Source: Aurantimonas sp965217685 (GTDB lineage Bacteria; Pseudomonadota; Alphaproteobacteria; Rhizobiales; Rhizobiaceae). From it: a stretch of DNA of 64,000 nt. Where the stretch lies: assembly GCA_965217685.1 (NCBI GenBank), contig CBDCIZ010000003.1:3100001-3164000 (forward strand), written 5' to 3'. Below, in pieces: positions 24,589 through 32,781 of this stretch. Made by a program: the position numbers and the translations under genes. The notes beneath the pieces were generated by a model. That model was not told the origin of the DNA, searched no databases, and was given only the letters and a program-made list of their open reading frames with translations. Each line of letters begins with the position of its first letter. Within the stretch, counting starts at the first letter, position 1.

Positions 24589-25419
24589 TCAGCTCTTCTT
24601 GCCGGTGTCCTCTTTCTTCAGCATCGTCCAGGTGTTCTGCTGCGCCAGCATCTGCTTGAGATAGGCGGCGTTGGCCGCCGCTTCCGACGGTTCGAGCGAA
24701 GCGGTGGCGATCGTTTCGGCTTCGTCGAAGCGACCCTGCAGGCCGACCACGAGAGCGAGATTCTGGCGAATGCGACTGTCGGCGCCGGGCAGGGCGGCCG
24801 CCGAGCGCAGATAGCCTTCCGAGGCCTTCAGATCGTTGTTGAGCAGATAGGACATGCCGAGGTTCGACAGGATCGTCGGATCGTTCGGCTGGAGATCGAG
24901 GGCCTTGCGGTAGAGAAGCCGGGCTTCGTCCGACTGGCCCATCTGATCGAGGATCGCGCCCTCGGCCGAATACAGCCGCCAGTCGGGATAGTCGGGCGTC
25001 TGGGCGCGGCGGACGGTCTCCAGCGCCTTCGGCAGGTTGCCTGCCGCCGCCAGCGCCTTGCCATAGGCGGCCAGAACGTCGCGGTCGCTGGGATGGGCGA
25101 TCGCCACCTGCTGCATGACCGCCAGCGACTGGTCGTTGCGGCCGGCCATCTGGAGCGCTGCCGCATAGGACAGTCCGACCCCCTTGTTCCTGGGAGCCGC
25201 GTCGTAGGCGCGGCCGTATTCGCCGAGCGCGCCCTGAAGCTCGTTCGGCGACATCTGCGCGACTGTCTTCGTGCCTGCACGTGGCGCCCGCGAGATCGAG
25301 CCGGTCGTCTCGCCCGACACCCCGGACGCGCAGCCGGAGGCGGCGAGCATGGCCATGGCCACGCCGGCCAGGAGGCCGTTGCGCACCCCGAAGATCGAAC
25401 TCGTCTCGCGCCGCGCCAT
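24589..25419 (-). CDS. TPR lipoprotein, TadD-like
   Basis: Outer-membrane-targeted lipoprotein of 276 residues: signal peptide with lipobox LAASGC (Cys30), a Gly/Ser/Thr-rich linker, then about four to five tetratricopeptide repeats (LSYAAALQMAGRNDQSLAVMQ; LAAYGKALAAAGNLPKALE; EGAILDQMGQSDEARLLYRK; LSNLGMSYLLNNDLKASEG). It fits TadD, the pilotin-like partner of the CpaC secretin, but is transcribed towards tadC instead of with it. The start at the ATG complementary to 25417-25419 gives a normal signal peptide. A CtrA-box-like inverted repeat lies 72-99 bases upstream. Confidence 0.82.
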   Translation of the reverse strand: MARRETSSIFGVRNGLLAGVAMAMLAASGCASGVSGETTGSISRAPRAGTKTVAQMSPNELQGALGEYGRAYDAAPRNKGVGLSYAAALQMAGRNDQSLAVMQQVAIAHPSDRDVLAAYGKALAAAGNLPKALETVRRAQTPDYPDWRLYSAEGAILDQMGQSDEARLLYRKALDLQPNDPTILSNLGMSYLLNNDLKASEGYLRSAAALPGADSRIRQNLALVVGLQGRFDEAETIATASLEPSEAAANAAYLKQMLAQQNTWTMLKKEDTGKKS

Positions 25420-25491
25420 ATGCCGCCCCACTTTGCTTCTGCCGTCGCTCTGTGCCAGTCGTCGACGACCGGCCGTTTGCACGAGAATATT

Positions 25492-25518
25492 TCGTTAACC
25501 CTAACGGCCGGTTAACGA
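25492..25518. promoter_or_regulatory. Inverted repeat with CtrA-like half sites, TPR lipoprotein / pepA promoter region
   Basis: TCGTTAACC (25492-25500) and GGTTAACGA (25510-25518) are perfect 9-base arms around CTAACGGCC. Within it, CTAACGGCCGGTTAAC (25501-25516) matches the CtrA consensus TTAA-N7-TTAAC at 8 of 9 fixed positions. It could serve the divergent TPR lipoprotein, the aminopeptidase, or both. Confidence 0.5.
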
Positions 25519-25555
25519 GTCTTAAGACCGGTCAACCTTTCAGGACATCGACCTC

Positions 25556-27007
25556 ATGTGCCTTCATCTCGTCCGCGATGCCGCCGCATCGTTTCGCCCC
25601 GTTTGGACGGCGAGCCCCAAAACCGTCTGCGACCTTCCCGAGCCGGCGCGCCGCTGGGCGTCCATCGCTCGCTTCAAGGCCGATGCGGGTGCCGTCCTGC
25701 CGGTGCCCGGCGAAAACGGCGACGTGGCCGGAGCGGTGCTCGGTCTCGGCGACGCGGCAAAGGGCGAGGGGGCCAACGAGCGTCGGGCGCTCGCCTGCGG
25801 CGCGCTGCCGGGGAAGCTGCCGGCTGGCGACTGGAGGCTCGCCGAGGGACACGGCCTCGATCCCGAGCTCGCGGTGCTCGGCCTTTCCCTTGGCCACTAC
25901 CGCTTCGATCGCTACCGCACCTCCGGATCTGGCGACGAGAAGTCTGGCAACGGCAAGCCGGGCGAACGGGACAAGGGCGCGGCCGACGGCGACGACATCC
26001 GTTTTGCCATTCCCGGTGGTGTCGACCTTGCCGAGATCGAAACGATCGTCGCCGGCATTTTTCTTGCCCGCGACCTCATCAACACCCCGACCTCGGACAT
26101 GGGGCCGGCGGAACTGGAAAACGCGGCGCGCGATCTTGCTGCGCGGTTCGAAGCGACCCTGGTGACCATCGAGGGTGACGCGCTCCTGGCCCGGAACTTC
26201 CCGATGATACACGCCGTCGGTCGTGCGTCGCACAGCGCGCCACGGCTCATCGACATGAGCTGGGGCAATGAGAGCGCGCCGAAGGTGACGCTGGTCGGCA
26301 AGGGCGTGTGCTTCGACACGGGTGGCCTCGACATCAAGCCGAGCTCCGGCATGCTTCTGATGAAGAAGGACATGGGCGGCGCCGCCAACGTCCTCGGCCT
26401 GGCCCGGATGATCATGGCGCGCGGCCTGAACGTGCGCCTGCGCGTGCTGATCCCGGCCGTCGAGAATTCCATCGCCGGCAATGCCTTCCGGCCGAGCGAC
26501 ATCCTGACGAGCCGCAACGGCAAGACGGTGGAGGTCGGCAACACCGACGCCGAGGGCCGGCTGGTGCTGGCCGATGCTTTGGCGCTCGCCGACGAGGAGG
26601 CGCCGGAGCTTCTGATCGACATGGCGACGCTGACCGGCGCCGCCCGCGTCGCGCTGGGGCCGGACCTCCCGGCCTTCTTCACCGATGACAAGGCCTTTGC
26701 GCAGGCGGTTCATGAGGCCGGCGTCCGCTGCGCCGATCCGGTCTGGCGCATGCCGCTCTGGCAGCCCTATGTCGCCGATCTCGGGTCCAGGGTCGCCGAC
26801 ACCAACAACGTCTCAGGCGGCGGTTTTGCCGGCGCGATCACCGCGGCGCTGTTTCTGGAAGGCTTCGTCGAGAAGGCCAAGGTCTGGGCGCATTTCGACA
26901 TCTATGGTTGGCGCCCCAAGGCCAGCCCGATCGGCGGCGTGGGCGGCGAAGCCTATGCCATCCGCGCGCTGTTCGACGCGATGAAGACGCAATTCGGTCT
27001 ACGCTGA
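25556..27007 (+). CDS. Leucyl aminopeptidase family (M17) protein
   Basis: Cytosolic metallo-exopeptidase of 483 residues that removes N-terminal residues from peptides. The C-terminal M17 catalytic domain shows VGKGVCFDTGGLDIKPSSGM (metal Lys/Asp), MKKDMGGAANVLG, and the family signature NTDAEGRLVLADAL. DMATLTGAARVALG and the late GWRPKASPIGGVGGEAYAIR complete the domain. The N-terminal half is divergent and carries a Gly/Lys-rich insert at about residues 120-145 (SGSGDEKSGNGKPGERDKGA). It lies next to an NlpC/P60 hydrolase gene. The exact paralogue (PepA or PepB-like) is not resolved. Confidence 0.9.
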   Translation: MCLHLVRDAAASFRPVWTASPKTVCDLPEPARRWASIARFKADAGAVLPVPGENGDVAGAVLGLGDAAKGEGANERRALACGALPGKLPAGDWRLAEGHGLDPELAVLGLSLGHYRFDRYRTSGSGDEKSGNGKPGERDKGAADGDDIRFAIPGGVDLAEIETIVAGIFLARDLINTPTSDMGPAELENAARDLAARFEATLVTIEGDALLARNFPMIHAVGRASHSAPRLIDMSWGNESAPKVTLVGKGVCFDTGGLDIKPSSGMLLMKKDMGGAANVLGLARMIMARGLNVRLRVLIPAVENSIAGNAFRPSDILTSRNGKTVEVGNTDAEGRLVLADALALADEEAPELLIDMATLTGAARVALGPDLPAFFTDDKAFAQAVHEAGVRCADPVWRMPLWQPYVADLGSRVADTNNVSGGGFAGAITAALFLEGFVEKAKVWAHFDIYGWRPKASPIGGVGGEAYAIRALFDAMKTQFGLR

Positions 27008-27076
27008 AGCGCGGGCTTTTCGCAGGATGAAGGCGCTGGCCGCGCTGGACGGCGAAACGTTGAGGAGTGAACGGCG

Positions 27077-28012
27077 ATGAATCTACGTTTCGACCCGGCC
27101 ACCGGCGCAGGCGCGGGCGGCGCCCTCGACAAACGGCTCAACGCGTTTCGCGCCGATCTCGCCGACGCGCGTCTCGAAGGCCATGTCGAGGCGGAGCGTT
27201 TCGTCGAAGGCAGGCCCGGCCGGATCGTCCAGCCCGTTGCCCCGGTGCGACGGCGCCCGGCCGGCGACGCGATGCTCGACACCGAAGCGCTGTTCGGCGA
27301 GCCTGTCAGCGTCTTCGAGACGGACGACGAGGGCTGGTCCTGGGTGCAACTGACCGGCGACGGCTATGTCGGTTACGTGCCGAGCGCCGCGATCGACCTG
27401 ACGAAGACGTCCGCCGACGCCGAGGCCATCGACGTGCCGACCCATAAGGTCGTCGCGCCGCGCACGCTGGTTTTTCCCGGCCCCGACATCAAGCTTGCGC
27501 CCTTGCACGACCTGCCGATGGGCGCGCTCGTCACCAGGATCGGCGAGGGCGCCGACCACAACGCCCGCTACGCCAGGCTCGCCTCCGGCGGCGCGGTCGT
27601 CGAGCAGCATTTGTCGCCGCTCGAGGCGGTCGCGCCGGATTTCGTCGGCGTCGCCGAGCGGTTCCTTGGCGTGCCCTATCTGTGGGGTGGCAAGTCGGCG
27701 CTCGGCATCGACTGCTCCGGGCTCGTCCAGATCGCCTGCGTGATGGCGGGCATCGCCGCGCCACGCGATGCCGACGTGCAGGAGCGCACACTCGGCACCC
27801 GCATCGCCGGTATCGAGGCGTTGCAGCGTGGCGATCTGGTTTTCTGGAAAGGCCATCTCGGCATCATGCTGGACGGCACGCGGCTTCTTCACGCCAACGC
27901 CCACCATATGATGACGGCGATCGAGCCGGTGAGCGAGGCGATCGAACGCATCGCGGCCAAGGGCTCGCCGGTCACCAGCGTCAGGCGGATGGGCCGGCTT
28001 TCGGCGCGTTGA
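27077..28012 (+). CDS. NlpC/P60 cysteine hydrolase with SH3-like N-terminus
   Basis: Predicted gamma-D-glutamyl-diamino acid endopeptidase acting on muropeptides, 311 residues. A bacterial SH3-like region (GEPVSVFETDDEGWSWVQLT..GYVGYVPSAAI, about residues 75-105) precedes the NlpC/P60 domain with the catalytic triad Cys in GIDCSGLVQ, His in GHLGIML and the third polar residue near HANAHHM. No signal peptide is visible, so it is probably cytosolic and may recycle cell-wall peptides together with the neighbouring aminopeptidase. Its 3' end overlaps the convergent LysR gene by 32 bases. Confidence 0.9.
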   Translation: MNLRFDPATGAGAGGALDKRLNAFRADLADARLEGHVEAERFVEGRPGRIVQPVAPVRRRPAGDAMLDTEALFGEPVSVFETDDEGWSWVQLTGDGYVGYVPSAAIDLTKTSADAEAIDVPTHKVVAPRTLVFPGPDIKLAPLHDLPMGALVTRIGEGADHNARYARLASGGAVVEQHLSPLEAVAPDFVGVAERFLGVPYLWGGKSALGIDCSGLVQIACVMAGIAAPRDADVQERTLGTRIAGIEALQRGDLVFWKGHLGIMLDGTRLLHANAHHMMTAIEPVSEAIERIAAKGSPVTSVRRMGRLSAR

Positions 28013-28913
28013 AATCCTCGGCGCCGGACGCCGACATCTCGCCGAGGATCCAGTCGCGAAAAGCCTTGATCTTCGGGACGTTCCGCCACGCTTGAGAATA
28101 GCACAGCCAATAGGACCGATCTTCCTCGCCGAGGATATCGAAGGGCTGGACCAGTAGCCCATTCTCGATCTCCTGCGCGTAAAAGGCGGGCGTCAGGATG
28201 GCGGCGCCGGCGGCACCGACTGCCGCACGAGCCTCGAGAAACTGATCGCCCATGCGCAGGTCCATCCGATTCTCTGCCGCATAGTCGTCGACGCCGCAGC
28301 GGGCGAACCAGATCGACCACCAGCGATCCCCGGGATCGATCAACGGATAGCCAAGCAGATCACGCGGTGTCCGCAGCGGTCCTAAACGCTCAATCAGCCG
28401 GGGACTGACCATCGGCGTGAAATGGGCCTTGATCAGTCTGTGGCAGTGCAGTCCCGGCCAGTCGCCGTGGCCCGACCGGATCGCAATGTCGACGTCTTCC
28501 CGGGCGAAATCGACCATCGTCCGGCTTGCTGTCACACGGGTAGCGATCTCCGGATATTTCAACTGAAAGCCGCCGATCCGCCCGGTCAGCCAATGTACGG
28601 CGAAGGTGGGGACGACCTGGATCGAGAGCACCTCGCCGACCTTCGTCTTCGCACGCGAATAGGATGCGGACAGCAGATCGAGCGCTTCGCCGGACGATCG
28701 TGCGAGGGCCTCACCGGTCGGCGTCAACGACACGGCGCGCGGCTGACGGATGAAGAGCGGCGCGCCGACCCGATCCTCCAGCACCTTCACCTGATAGCTC
28801 ACCGCTGCTTGCGTCATCCCGAGTTCGGCACCGGCGCGGGTGAAGCTGAGGTGACGCGCAGCCGCCTCGAAGGCGCGGATGGCGGCGAGCGGAGGAAGAT
28901 CGCGAAGGCTCAT
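27981..28913 (-). CDS. LysR family transcriptional regulator (GcvA-like)
   Basis: A 310-residue LTTR: winged helix-turn-helix at about residues 5-65 (LPPLAAIRAFEAAARHLSFT, then GMTQAAVSYQVKVLEDRVG, then PLFIRQPRAVSLT), and a periplasmic-binding-like effector domain. RDLPPLAAIRAFEAAARH and the LGYPLIDPGDRWW-type middle segment resemble the GcvA subfamily. The start was set at the ATG complementary to 28911-28913; an upstream ATG at 28934 would add seven residues, and neither has a clear ribosome site. It is divergent from the DUF1127 gene, a possible target. Effector unknown. Confidence 0.87.
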   Translation of the reverse strand: MSLRDLPPLAAIRAFEAAARHLSFTRAGAELGMTQAAVSYQVKVLEDRVGAPLFIRQPRAVSLTPTGEALARSSGEALDLLSASYSRAKTKVGEVLSIQVVPTFAVHWLTGRIGGFQLKYPEIATRVTASRTMVDFAREDVDIAIRSGHGDWPGLHCHRLIKAHFTPMVSPRLIERLGPLRTPRDLLGYPLIDPGDRWWSIWFARCGVDDYAAENRMDLRMGDQFLEARAAVGAAGAAILTPAFYAQEIENGLLVQPFDILGEEDRSYWLCYSQAWRNVPKIKAFRDWILGEMSASGAEDFNAPKAGPSA

Positions 28914-29028
28914 AGACAAGGACAGCTTATGCATGACGCCGCAGCTTTTGTTGGAACGCTGCTGCGGACGAGTCCAGCTTTCTTCTTGCGAGAGGCGCGT
29001 GCGCCTTCCATTGCGAAGAGGTGCCGGA

Positions 29029-29220
29029 ATGTTGAACGAAATTCTTCGGACCTTTGCAAGCAAGGTTCTGAAAGAGGCGGCCTGGTTTGGCCTTGCGCTT
29101 TCCAAGCGGAGACCGCATCGGCGGCTTTCGGATCTCGACGGCATTTCGGATGATCGCCGGCGTGATCTTGGGCTGATCGACGGGCGCGCGATTCGGCACC
29201 GTGATCCGTTTCGGGATTAA
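29029..29220 (+). CDS. DUF1127 small protein
   Basis: A 63-residue basic protein ending in the DUF1127 motif: RRLSDLDGISDDRRRDLGLI (about residues 31-50), i.e. an Arg-rich helix and the L..RDLGL turn of this family. The N-terminal helix MLNEILRTFASKVLKEAAWF is amphipathic. The ribosome site GAAGAGG lies eight bases before the ATG. DUF1127 proteins in alphaproteobacteria have been linked to RNA turnover and nutrient responses; the job here is unknown. Divergent from the LysR gene, with 115 bases between the two starts. Confidence 0.72.
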   Translation: MLNEILRTFASKVLKEAAWFGLALSKRRPHRRLSDLDGISDDRRRDLGLIDGRAIRHRDPFRD

Positions 29221-29395
29221 GCAGCCTTGTGCAAGCGAGGGGATGTTCGGCGAGGCGTTCGCGATGTGGCGTGGGCATCGAGCCAATGTCGCATCACAAG
29301 ACGTGCCGAGCCACGCGCCGTGACGCAGGCGGCCCACCGACCCCGGTCTGCGCTGCCCTTGTCGCTTTCACGCTTCTTGGAGCGCGGAAGCGCAC

Positions 29396-30337
29396 TCAAT
29401 ACCCCGCCTCGCGATCCACGATACCGGTCAGCGCGTCGCCGCGTTCATGCGCCGCGATCTGGCGCATCACCGCCGGGGCGAGGGCGGTGGGGTCGGACAT
29501 CGCGGCGGCGTGCGGCGTGACGAAGACCCGCGGATGGCTCCAGAGCGGGCTTGCGGGCGGCAGCGGCTCGACGGTGAAGACGTCGAGCGAGGCTTCCATC
29601 AGCGTTTCGTCGTCGAGGGCAGCGAGGATCGCCGTCTCGTTCTGCAGCGCGCCGCGGCCGGCGTTGATCAGCACCGGACCGCCGAGCGGCGTGTGACGCT
29701 TCAAGCGCGACAGGAGGCCCCGGTCGATGATGCCGCGCGTCTGTGCCGTCAGCGGCAAGAGGACGACGAGGATGTCGGTCGCGCCGAGGAAGCGATCGAG
29801 CCCGGCTGACCCGGCATAGGTGTCGATGCCCTCGGCGGTCTTCTCGCTGCGGCTCCAGCCGGCGACCTTGAAGCCCATTGTCTTCAGCTTCTCGCCCACG
29901 TCGCGACCGAGTTCGCCGAAGCCCATGATGCCGACGGTGATCTCCCTGGCGGCGGGCTGCAGCCGCTCGTGCCAGATCTTCTGGGCCTGCTGCTTGCGAT
30001 AGGAGCGGCCACGGCGGAAATGATCGAGCACCCGCCAGACGACATATTCGCTCATGCGGTTCGACAGATCGTCGGCGACGATGCGCACCACCGGCACATC
30101 CTTCAGGCGCTTGTCGAGGAAGATGTGGTCGACGCCGGCGCCGAGCGAGAAGATTGCCTTGAGGTTCGGCAGATTCTCCAACAAGCCCGGCGGCTGCTTC
30201 CAGACGACGGCGTATTCGATCGAAGGATCGGCGCTGTGGCCCGGCTCCAGAACGATCTCGCGGCGACCGCCCGCCGCCTTCAGCGCGTCGCGCCAGCGGT
30301 TCGGGTCGAAGCCGGTTACGGAAAGAAGGATGGTCAA
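29396..30337 (-). CDS. ghrA: Glyoxylate/hydroxypyruvate reductase A-like D-2-hydroxyacid dehydrogenase
   Basis: NAD(P)H-dependent 2-oxoacid reductase of 313 residues. Rossmann motif GIMGFGELGRDVGEKLKTMG is followed by GWSRSEKTAEGI, where Arg/Ser after the second strand suggests NADPH. Catalytic residues are visible as NAGRGALQNE (Arg), the Glu in VFTVEPLPPASPLW and His in VTPHAAAMSDP. NLKAIFSLGAGVDH and VRIVADDLSNRMSEYV are typical of GhrA. The 175-base gap before it (29221-29395) holds nothing recognisable. The Nudix gene starts upstream on the same strand. Confidence 0.88.
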   Translation of the reverse strand: MTILLSVTGFDPNRWRDALKAAGGRREIVLEPGHSADPSIEYAVVWKQPPGLLENLPNLKAIFSLGAGVDHIFLDKRLKDVPVVRIVADDLSNRMSEYVVWRVLDHFRRGRSYRKQQAQKIWHERLQPAAREITVGIMGFGELGRDVGEKLKTMGFKVAGWSRSEKTAEGIDTYAGSAGLDRFLGATDILVVLLPLTAQTRGIIDRGLLSRLKRHTPLGGPVLINAGRGALQNETAILAALDDETLMEASLDVFTVEPLPPASPLWSHPRVFVTPHAAAMSDPTALAPAVMRQIAAHERGDALTGIVDREAGY

Positions 30338-30383
30338 TGCATCGTCCCTGGTCTGCTCGTCGGTTTCGTCGGATCGTTCTTCG

Positions 30384-31046
30384 CTACGACGCCTCGTCCA
30401 GGCTGTCGAGGCTTCGGGCCATGCCTTGCGCCAGGGTGCGGCCCTTGCGCGCGAACCAGTGGACGCAATTGACGAGAAAGGCGTTCTCGACCCGGCCCTC
30501 GTCCACGGCCGCGATCAACTCGTCGACCGGCGCGAGAATCGGCCGGATGTCCTCGTGCTCGTCGGCCACGCCGGCGCTGGCGGCCAGTTGCGACGCATCG
30601 ACGATGGCGAGATAGACTGTTGCGTGCTCGGTGGTGAGTCCCGGAGACGTGAGGAGCCGGTAGCAGCGCTCGATGGCGAGGGCACGAAGGCCGGTTTCTT
30701 CGGTCAGCTCGCGGCTTGCTGCCGCATCCACCGTTTCACCCGCGTCGACGAGCCCGGCCGGCAACTCCAACGCCGCCGCAAGATCGAGGACCAGTGCCGA
30801 GGCCAGGCGGAACTGCCGGATGACGACGATCGCGTCGGCCACCGGATCGTAGGGCACGATGACGACGCATTCGCCGGTCGCCAGATATTCGCGCCGCATC
30901 GGTCCGAGTCGACCTTCGCCGTCCAGTCGATCGTGGACCAGAGTCACGACGCGAAAAGGCCGGAAGCCGTCGCTCAGGAGTTCGGATGTCTCGACGGTGA
31001 AGGTCAGCGGCTGGTCGGCCAGCTGGTCGCGGTAGTGGCTGGTCAT
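30384..31046 (-). CDS. Nudix hydrolase, ADP-ribose pyrophosphatase-like
   Basis: Hydrolyses a nucleoside diphosphate linked to another group, probably ADP-ribose. The 220-residue chain has a complete Nudix box, GLVDAGETVDAAASRELTEE followed by TGL, matching Gx5Ex7REUxEExGU. IVVIRQFRLASALVLDL before it and LLTSPGLTTEHATVYLA after it are the usual ADPRase/NudF flanks (the SPG..E segment). Start MTSHYRDQLAD at the ATG complementary to 31044-31046. It probably shares a transcript with the downstream dehydrogenase. Confidence 0.85.
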   Translation of the reverse strand: MTSHYRDQLADQPLTFTVETSELLSDGFRPFRVVTLVHDRLDGEGRLGPMRREYLATGECVVIVPYDPVADAIVVIRQFRLASALVLDLAAALELPAGLVDAGETVDAAASRELTEETGLRALAIERCYRLLTSPGLTTEHATVYLAIVDASQLAASAGVADEHEDIRPILAPVDELIAAVDEGRVENAFLVNCVHWFARKGRTLAQGMARSLDSLDEAS

Positions 31047-31107
31047 GGGTGTTCCGTCATCGGGGTCGACGCCGCTTCCGGCACCCGGCCGTCGAAAGCC
31101 TCGGCCG

Positions 31108-32781
31108 TCATTGCGAAACGATCCCGGTGGGCGCGGTCTCGATGTCGAACGCCGCCGCCATCAGCGCCTTGGTGTAGTCGGTCTTCGGCCGGTCGAAAAT
31201 CTCCTCCGAGGGTCCGCGCTCGACGACGGTGCCGTTGCGCATGACGATCACTTCGTTGGCAAGCGCCCGCACCACCTTCAGATCGTGACTGATGAACAGA
31301 TAGGCCAGATTGTGCTTGACCTGCAGGGCACGCAGCAGGTCGACGACCTGAGCCTGGACGCTCATGTCGAGGGCCGAGGTCGGCTCGTCGAGCATCACGA
31401 AGCGCGGGTTCAGCACCATGGCCCGCGCGATCGCCACGCGCTGGCGCTGGCCGCCGGAAAATTCGTGCGGGAAACGGAAGCGGGTCGCCGGATCGAGGCC
31501 GACCTCCTTCAGCGCGGCGACGACGCGGGCATCCCGCTCATCCGGCGAAAGCTGCTTTTCGTGGATGGCGAGGCCTTCCGACACGATGTCGGCGATCGGC
31601 ATGCGCGGCGACAGCGAGCCGAACGGATCCTGGAAGACGATCTGCAGCTTTTCGCGCAGCGGCTTCATCGCCTTGAAAGAGCGTTCGTCGATGCGTGTCC
31701 CGTCGAAGCGGATTTCGCCCTTCGACGAGATCATCCGGCAGAGCGCGAGGCCGAGCGTCGTCTTGCCCGAACCGGATTCGCCGACGACGCCGACGGTCTG
31801 ACCGGCGCGCAGCTCGATGTCGATGCCGTCGACGGCCTTCACATGGTCGGTGGTTCGCCGGAAGAAACCGGTCCTGATCGGGAACCAGACCTTCAGATCC
31901 CTGGCTTCCATCACCAGCGGCGCATTGGAATTGGTGGCGGGCGGTCGGCCCTTCGGCTCGGCGGCAAGGAGATGCCTGGTGTAGTCGTGCTCCGGCGCCT
32001 CGAAGATGCGCTTCGTCGGCCCTGTCTCGACGATCTTGCCGCGATACATCACGCAGACCCGGTCGGCGATCTTCCTTACGATGCCGAGATCGTGGGTGAT
32101 GAACAGGAGGCCCATCTCCCGTTCGACCTGAAGCGTCTTGAGAAGCTCCAGGATCTGCGCCTGGACCGTGACGTCGAGGGCCGTCGTCGGCTCGTCGGCG
32201 ATCAGAAGGTCGGGTTCGTTGGCGAGCGCCATCGCGATCATCACGCGCTGGCGCTGGCCGCCGGACAGCTGGTGCGGATAGGCACCGAGGCGCTTTTCGG
32301 GATCGTGGATGCCGACCTGCCGCATCAGTTCCAGCGTGCGCTCGCGGGCCGGCCCCTCGCGCATGCCGCGATGGACTTTCAGCACCTCGCCGATCTGCCG
32401 CTCGATCGTGTGCAGCGGGTTGAGCGAGGACATCGGCTCCTGGAAGATCATCGAGATCTTGTTGCCGCGCACGGTTCGAAGCTGCTTGTTGTCCTCGGCG
32501 AGGAGATCGCGGCCGGCGAAATGGATCGCGCCGCCGGGATGGCTCGCCTGCGGATAGGGCAGGAGCTTCAGGATCGACAGCGCCGAGACCGACTTGCCCG
32601 AGCCCGATTCGCCGACGAGCGCGAGGGTCTCGCCCTTGGCGATCGAGAAGGACACGCCATCGACGGCGATCTGCGTCTTGCCACCCTGGAAGAAGGCGAC
32701 CTGCAAATCCTCGACGGAAAGGAGGGGTGTTCCGGGCGCGGCGCCTGGGGCGCCGGTGGTCGCTGGGGCGGATCGGCTCAA
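31108..32781 (-). CDS. yejF: Peptide/microcin C-type ABC transporter ATP-binding protein (two NBDs)
   Basis: Energises the YejABEF importer. The 557 residues contain two complete oligopeptide-type ABC domains: first Walker A VGESGSGKSVSALSIL and signature LSGGQRQRVMIAMAL with ADEPTTALD; second VGESGSGKTTLGLALC, FSGGQRQRVAIARAM and LDEPTSALD. Each is followed by the peptide-transport C-terminal extension (YTRHLLAAEPKG; YTKALMAAAFD). The only plausible start is TTG at the complement of 32779-32781, preceded by AAGGAG and overlapping the TGA of the cation-efflux gene, so it depends on that gene for translation. It is separated from yejE by three unrelated genes. Confidence 0.92.
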   Translation of the reverse strand: MSRSAPATTGAPGAAPGTPLLSVEDLQVAFFQGGKTQIAVDGVSFSIAKGETLALVGESGSGKSVSALSILKLLPYPQASHPGGAIHFAGRDLLAEDNKQLRTVRGNKISMIFQEPMSSLNPLHTIERQIGEVLKVHRGMREGPARERTLELMRQVGIHDPEKRLGAYPHQLSGGQRQRVMIAMALANEPDLLIADEPTTALDVTVQAQILELLKTLQVEREMGLLFITHDLGIVRKIADRVCVMYRGKIVETGPTKRIFEAPEHDYTRHLLAAEPKGRPPATNSNAPLVMEARDLKVWFPIRTGFFRRTTDHVKAVDGIDIELRAGQTVGVVGESGSGKTTLGLALCRMISSKGEIRFDGTRIDERSFKAMKPLREKLQIVFQDPFGSLSPRMPIADIVSEGLAIHEKQLSPDERDARVVAALKEVGLDPATRFRFPHEFSGGQRQRVAIARAMVLNPRFVMLDEPTSALDMSVQAQVVDLLRALQVKHNLAYLFISHDLKVVRALANEVIVMRNGTVVERGPSEEIFDRPKTDYTKALMAAAFDIETAPTGIVSQ

